In this document: positions 59,065 to 64,000 of the stretch, piece by piece | Layout: the number at the start of each line of letters is the position of its first letter | Numbering within the stretch: the first letter of the stretch is position 1 | Source of the DNA: Phycomyces nitens | Lineage: Eukaryota > Mucoromycota > Mucoromycetes > Mucorales > Phycomycetaceae | DNA length: 64,000 nt | Assembly: GCA_022702545.1 (NCBI GenBank) | Contig: JAHRBC010000003.1 | Coordinates: 6,882,001 to 6,946,000 of the forward strand | Direction of reading: 5' to 3' | Notes under the pieces: generated by a model | What the model was told of the DNA's origin: nothing | Database searches by the model: none | The model's input: the letters and a program-made list of their open reading frames with translations, nothing else | Translations under genes and position numbers: made by a program

Positions 59065-61141
59065 CTAATGGATAGGTCTGCCAGAAGATATCAGCACGGC
59101 TTGGGGGACTGAATAGATGGAATGACTTACGATGGGAAGACTGGGATGCTGTTTTGAGTAGTCAAATGAGGCTACATCTGGGTGTTCTTGGATTGTATGT
59201 GAGAGACTTGAAGAGGCAGAGGAAGCAGAGGAAATTGTAGAAGAAGAACAGGTTACTTTGGGTTCACATGATATCTCGGGACTCTGGACGTCTTCCTTGA
59301 CTGTCTGGGCATTGTTTTCAAATGTACGCTGCATGTTTCTGGTGCACACGGCTACGATATCATTCTGTAACTGAGCTAAATCAAGATCATTTGGCTTTAT
59401 TTCCAATATTAGTAAATACTAGACATTCAAATCAAGTCTGGATTCAGAATTCCTTACCGGAATGTTGATGTCCAGAAAGGTCAGCGTGTCATTCATTCGG
59501 ATCGAGACAGACAGGGCCAGGACACCGGCCATGGTTACCAGTGGGTTTCTGGAAAGATCTAGACGAGTGAGCTGTGAATTTTCAGGAAGGGCTTCGGCCA
59601 GGGCAATCGCTGCACTTGAGCCCAGCGCAGTGTCGGCCAAATTCAATTCAATGAGACCAGGGCTGCGGGCCAGGGTGGTCTTTAGGGATTGGATCTAGAG
59701 AGGAAACATGAGCCTGGGGGATTCTAACTTCTTTAACATGACATGTCATAACAACGACTACTTACTCCGTCGTCAGATCCCTTTCCGAGAGGATTTCCAC
59801 TCAAGTCCAAGGTCTGAAGCCATTGATTGGATAACTAACATTTCACACCCCGTGGCATAATTAAGAATCTGAACCTGGTTGAATTGTGCTTACCAAAGCC
59901 TCGGCCAGCAAACTGCAGCCATCAGGACCAATGTGGCAGTCCTTGAGAGAGAGGTGGAGAAGGGATTGGTTGTTGTAGAGTGCCTGGGCAACAGGGCCCA
60001 AACCATGTTGGAATGTGTTGTTTGTAAGGTCAAGGCGCTGTAGGCCACGACGGGTATATTCAGCAGACTGCCAATAGACATCAATAGGCTCCTCGGTCAA
60101 GAGCATGGCTGCAATCCAGACTGCACCCAGATGAGTGATCCGGTTGTTGCAGAGCGAGAGGGAGGCAAGCGAGGTTGATTGGCGGACACCTTCGGATAAG
60201 ATCTCCAAGAGGCCAGGCTTAAGGCCACACTCGTCCATATCGAGATGGTGGAGCGAGGGAGCGAGCTGGATTGCCTGGGAGAGGTGCTGTATCGAATTGC
60301 GGTCTGGAGTGCATCGGCTGAGAGACAGAGACTTGAGGGCTCTTGACTACACACAGATGAGGTCAATTAAATTAAACCAGCAAATTGAGTGCTTACTTGG
60401 CTGATGAAGATAGAAATGTATTTGAAGCCCTTTGCCTTGAAGGGGTTGCTAGACAGATCGAGGTCAGGAAGAGTGTCGCTGAGCAACAGACTGTTGAGAA
60501 GCACTCGAATGGTCTGGTGGGTTGAGTTGGGTAAGCAATCTGTAGATATATCGATACTAGAATTTACCTCGTCTTCAAGGGCACAGTTGGATAGGCTCAG
60601 ACGGGTAAGACAGTGTTGGAGCATCAAGATATCAGCAATTGGACCTGCCTGGTGACGATCGATGACCTTGTTGGATAAATCTACGGTGGTTAATCGTGTA
60701 AAGCTTTGGTGGACCTTGACGTCACTTAGCAAGTATTCTCATGATTCGGTAGAGGTCTACTCACCAATTCAGCCGCAGGACATCTAGGAACCGGTCCAGA
60801 ACAGGCTCTTCTCTCATCCTACAGGCCTTTTCATAGTATTTTGGAAGTTCCTGGCTTGGGTCGAGCCTAATGTCTTCATCTGCAAGAGTAGCTTCCTTGA
60901 GATCTGGTTGGGTTGGAGTTTCTTCGGGGTCGTCTCCAGAATAGAAGATGCGCTCTGAGGTGAGTTTGCTGACCGAGAAGGTGACCCTTTTGAGCTCTTG
61001 TCTCGGGAGGGTGATTATAGTGTTGGGATCGTCGAGAGCAGTGGAGTAAATCTTGGATTGGATGCGAGAGAGCCATGAGGATGACTGAAGGCCGATTGGG
61101 CTGGAGGGGTTGAGTTGTTTGAGGATGCTCTTGGGAGTCAT
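59065..61141 (-). CDS. Leucine-rich-repeat protein with PP1-docking motif (PPP1R37-like)
   Basis: Start ATG 61139-61141. The N-terminal region carries KRVTFSVSKLTSERIFYSGD, in which RVTF fits the RVxF docking motif for protein phosphatase 1, followed by LPKYYEKACRMREEPVLDRF. Metazoan PPP1R37 has the same order: RVxF, a conserved segment with A-Y-x-x-A-C, then LRRs. About eight ribonuclease-inhibitor-type LRRs follow over six exons: LTTVDLSNKVIDRHQAGPIA, LTRLSLSNCALEDE, LPDLDLSSNPFKAKGFKYIS, LHHLDMDECGLKPG, LASLSLCNNRITHLGAVWIA, LQRLDLTNNTFQHGLGPVAQ, LLHLSLKDCHIGPDGCSLLA, LIELNLADTALGSSAAIALA, LTRLDLSRNPLVTMAGVLAL. The C-terminus is serine-rich and disordered, ending SSGRPIH. The PP1-regulator role is inferred from motif and order. 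Confidence 0.65.
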
Positions 61142-61240
61142 TGCAGCAGTTGTGATAATATTTTTTTTGTCGCAAGGGTTCAGTATCCCAGCTCATACAA
61201 AAAAGAAAAAAAAGAAAAAATATATATATTATTATTATTG

Positions 61241-61287
<47 letters not shown>

Positions 61288-61815
61288 TTAAAATAGAGAG
61301 AGACAAAGTACTACAGAATTCATAAGCTAAAAAAGGCTGCTCACCCCGCCTTTTCATTCCTCACTCCCTACTCACTAGTTATTTATTTATTTACTTTATA
61401 TATATATACATATACATATACACATATACATATACATATATATATATTGATGATATCAAATAAACATCCTATTCCATAGCTCAATCTCTTTCTCCACCCA
61501 CCAATATCTAAAACGTCCAAGCAATAAACGTTCCAATTAGCCAAATATAACATTTCCTACTGACCTCGTTGTTCTCTTCAATTCCATTTCAGGCAACCAA
61601 CAGCTGTCGAATGGGCTGATACAAAGCTCTTTTGATTTAAACCCCGCAAGCAGCCATTGTGATGGCCCCTATTGGTCAGTTCGAGGCAGTAAAACATAGA
61701 GCTGTGTTGGTGGCCATCTCACATCACTGCAGAATTACAATATACAGCAAATAATAATAGTATGTGTTGCACCTGTGCTCACTTTATTTTTATAAACACT
61801 CTATGGCTGATTTTT
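61142..61815. other. Intergenic region rich in microsatellites
   Basis: Between the LRR gene start and the BAR-SH3 gene end. Holds (AAT)n at 61241-61283 and an alternating TA/CATA tract at 61397-61448. Nothing else is visible. Confidence 0.7.
61241..61283. repeat. (AAT)n microsatellite
   Basis: About 13-14 AAT units in the 5' region of the LRR gene. Confidence 0.9.
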
Positions 61816-63937
61816 TTAGTGCTTGTGGAAACAATTGTTGCAGTGTCCTCGCTTAAACAGATTTGCACTAAAGTCAACACAACCACACTCTTGGCAGCTG
61901 GGCTCCCCTACTGGTTCCTGGGTTCGGCTCTGGGGTGGAGGTGGAGGCACCCGGGCTGCTGGTTGAGTATTGGTGGTATAGCTACGAGATGTTGCTGGAG
62001 ATGCTCGGGCTGCTGATGGTGGAGGTGGAGGTGGAGGTGCGCGGGATGCTCCTGTAGGTTTGGTGGCCTGGGGTACAAATGTCGTGCTTCTGGCAAGTGG
62101 TGGAGGCGAAGGACTGGTATAGGTGTTGGTCGAGTAGGCACGGAGAGGCTGGGCCGGTCGAGTGAAGCTATAGTTGCTGGCTGGTTTGTCGTGGAATGGA
62201 GATGCTTCGTGTGGCACTTGGCTGTATTCCTCTTCAGCCTCAATCTCTGCTTCAGGGATCTGAGGACTGGCGGTAGTGAGAGGTCTGGCAGGCATTGGAG
62301 GTGCACCAATGATCTCTTCAGTGTAATTTACAGGAAAGATGCCTCGGCGTTTGGGGCCAATGTTTTCTACTTCTCCTAGCCACCATCCCTCATCGACTTC
62401 TTCTACTACCGTAATAATATCTCCAGTGCGGAATGAGAGCTCATCAACAGAGTCTCCCTCAAAGTCATAAATTGCCTTGCGTTTCTTCTTGCTGCCTACC
62501 GTGCTCTGGGCTATGGGGACCAGTGGGTGAGTATGGTTATGGTTATGATCAAAGCAAGACAAACTTACATTGCCGGCGTGGCATCTGGGGTGCAAGTCGG
62601 CCGGGAGACGAGGGTATTGTGGTTACGGGATCGTCTCCACCCCGGAGAGAGGTATGGCTAGGGACACGACGTGGAGTGATGGGATCAGCACTCAACTGGC
62701 GTGAGGTTGGTCCACGGATACAAGGGCTTCCATTGGGTGAGCGAGGAGTAAGACCCGTGCGATCAGGGGCAGGCGTAAAATAGTCCTCTGTCCCGTTTGG
62801 ACTACGGGTGAGCCCTGAGCTGGAACTGCCAGTTCTGGTCATCGGAACACGCGGACCATCGCGTGTAGATTGTGGCCAATTAGAACGCACGCTGGACAGT
62901 CTCTCGACTGCACTGTTGAAAAATTCGATCTGAGCATCCAGCAACATCCCCAAGGCCTCCGAATGCTCTTCCTGCAAAAGGACTCAGTATGGACACTTAC
63001 GCCAAACACACGTACCTCAAACTCTTGGAGCGCCACCATTTTTTGGATGAGATCATATTCTGTCTCCTCGTACTTCATCTTGGACGCCTGCATTTCCTGC
63101 TCCCACTCTGGCTTCTCCTTCTTTGACTTTTGGAGCCGCCCCAACTTGGCGTCATAGTCCAATCGACGCGACTCTAACTTCTTGCGCAGACTGAGGTACT
63201 CTTTGTATTCTATCTGTCCACGCTGGAGAGTTGCAATATAGACCTCCTTCATCGACAGAGCAAACTCTTCCTGGAGATGAGCGACCAATGTTGTTGCCTG
63301 GCCATAATTGACAAATGATGCGCCTGATGTACATGCATGTTTATATCTTTTGGACATCTCTCTCTTTTTTTTCACCCCTTTTTTATACAAGCTCTTAATC
63401 GAGTCTGCCATCTAGGCTTACCAGCAGAAGAGTCTGTATCAAACGAGTCGCCATAGTGTGACCAACAGGCACCAAGAGATTCCATGGGTGAAATCTTGAT
63501 CTTGGCATCTTCTGGAGACGGTTTCTTTTTACTCAACTGGGCATGGCTGACATCAATAGCTTCCACTACACGATCAAACCCAGCTCTTCTTCTTTCTGTC
63601 TCTATCTCTAGTCTCTGGAAATCCTCTGTTTGAAGTGTCGCCTTTGCAGCACCCAACCGTTCTCCAGTCCACTAGATTATATAAATAACAAAAAACGTGT
63701 TTCCTTTATCATTAATTCATTGCTATAATCAGTCAACCAATAGAACTCCGAATAGGTCAATATGATCAAGTATGCAATCGTTTGATGAATCACAGCATGA
63801 GTTGCTATGCATCCCGGTTCAAACGGCTGCTATTCAAGTCTACTCCAGGACCACCAAGAAGCTGGGTCTGTGTCCCCAGAGACCTCTAGAATCAAAACTG
63901 GGCGTACCTGCTTAAACTTTCCTAGATTCTTGATCAT
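61816..63937 (-). CDS. BAR-SH3 adaptor with C-terminal CxxC zinc-ribbon-like tail
   Basis: Endocytic or cytoskeletal adaptor: the BAR domain bends membrane and SH3 binds proline motifs. Start ATG 63935-63937 (MIKNLGKFKQ) joins across an intron to WTGERLGAAKATLQTEDFQR, the start of an endophilin-like N-BAR domain. BAR helices: DRVVEAIDVSHAQLSKKK; SPMESLGACWSHYGDSF; LVAHLQEEFALSMKEVYIAT; EYKEYLSLRKKLESRRLDYD; EETEYDLIQKMVALQEFE; LGMLLDAQIEFFNSAVERLS. A Ser/Pro linker (GLTPRSPNGSPCIRGPTSRQ) leads to SH3: KRKAIYDFEGDSVDELSFRT, EVDEGWWLGEVE, RRGIFPVNYTE. A proline-rich region (RAPPPPPPPSAARASP) follows. The protein ends with QECGCVDFSANLFKRGHCNN then CFHKH, with cysteine pairs spaced like a small zinc ribbon. 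Six exons. The tail resembles those of some fungal BAR-SH3 proteins (recollection). Confidence 0.85.
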
Positions 63938-64000
63938 GATGGTGTCAAAAGGAGAGGAATGAAAGCCAAGATAGTAGTAGTAATAATAGTAATAATAGAA
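63938..64000. repeat. TAG/TAA microsatellite at right edge
   Basis: Bases 63972-63999 are tandem TAG/TAA-like triplets, in the 5' region of the BAR-SH3 gene. Nothing else can be read before the window ends. Confidence 0.7.

Overview
The window is nuclear DNA of a filamentous fungus, most likely an early-diverging one of the Mucoromycota (Mucorales-like). The evidence: genes are broken by many short introns (about 45-120 bp, GTAAG...YAG), intergenic DNA is AT-rich with many A/T runs, an RNAi Argonaute and a perilipin are present, and decayed Tc1/mariner and Helitron elements lie between housekeeping genes. No species can be named from the sequence alone. All products were read by eye; no database search was run.

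Layout. 1-8 kb, minus strand: the 5' half of Iml1/DEPDC5 (TORC1 control), a J-domain protein, elongation factor 1B (EF1B), and a complete Argonaute with an intact DEDD slicer tetrad; a small lysine-rich protein is on the plus strand at 4.6 kb. 8.1-11.4 kb: a plasma-membrane/vacuolar-type Ca2+-ATPase. 13.7-18.5 kb: two divergent GH20 beta-N-acetylhexosaminidases sharing a 371 bp promoter. 19.5-23.3 kb: a glutamine-rich SS18-like (SSXT) protein divergent from GAR1. 23.4-27.0 kb: a truncated, frameshifted Helitron directly behind GAR1, followed by an orphan spliced gene (27.2-29.1 kb) and a small terminal-inverted-repeat element (30.3-30.6 kb). 30.7-35.9 kb: an orphan gene, mitochondrial ClpX, Csm3/Swi3 and NHP2. 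35.9-40.3 kb holds almost nothing. 40.3-43.7 kb: an ELM1-like protein divergent from a perilipin.

43.7-56 kb is a repeat-rich gene desert. Its centrepiece is a nearly perfect inverted repeat: two arms of about 2.0 kb (49195-51203 and 52364-54370) around a 1.16 kb spacer that holds a dead Tc1 transposase. Each arm carries a tRNA-derived SINE-like unit. Two more Tc1 relics flank it. 56.1-57.5 kb: a SANT/Myb-like protein with a 48 bp minisatellite and a one-base frameshift. 59-64 kb: a leucine-rich-repeat protein with a PP1-docking RVTF motif and a BAR-SH3 protein ending in a CxxC...CxxC module.

Functional links: GAR1 and NHP2 are both H/ACA snoRNP subunits, about 12 kb apart. Argonaute is the likely effector for any small RNA made from the inverted repeat. 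Both GH20 enzymes would act on chitin oligomers outside the cell. Perilipin and the ELM1-like protein share a short divergent promoter, with no evidence of joint function.
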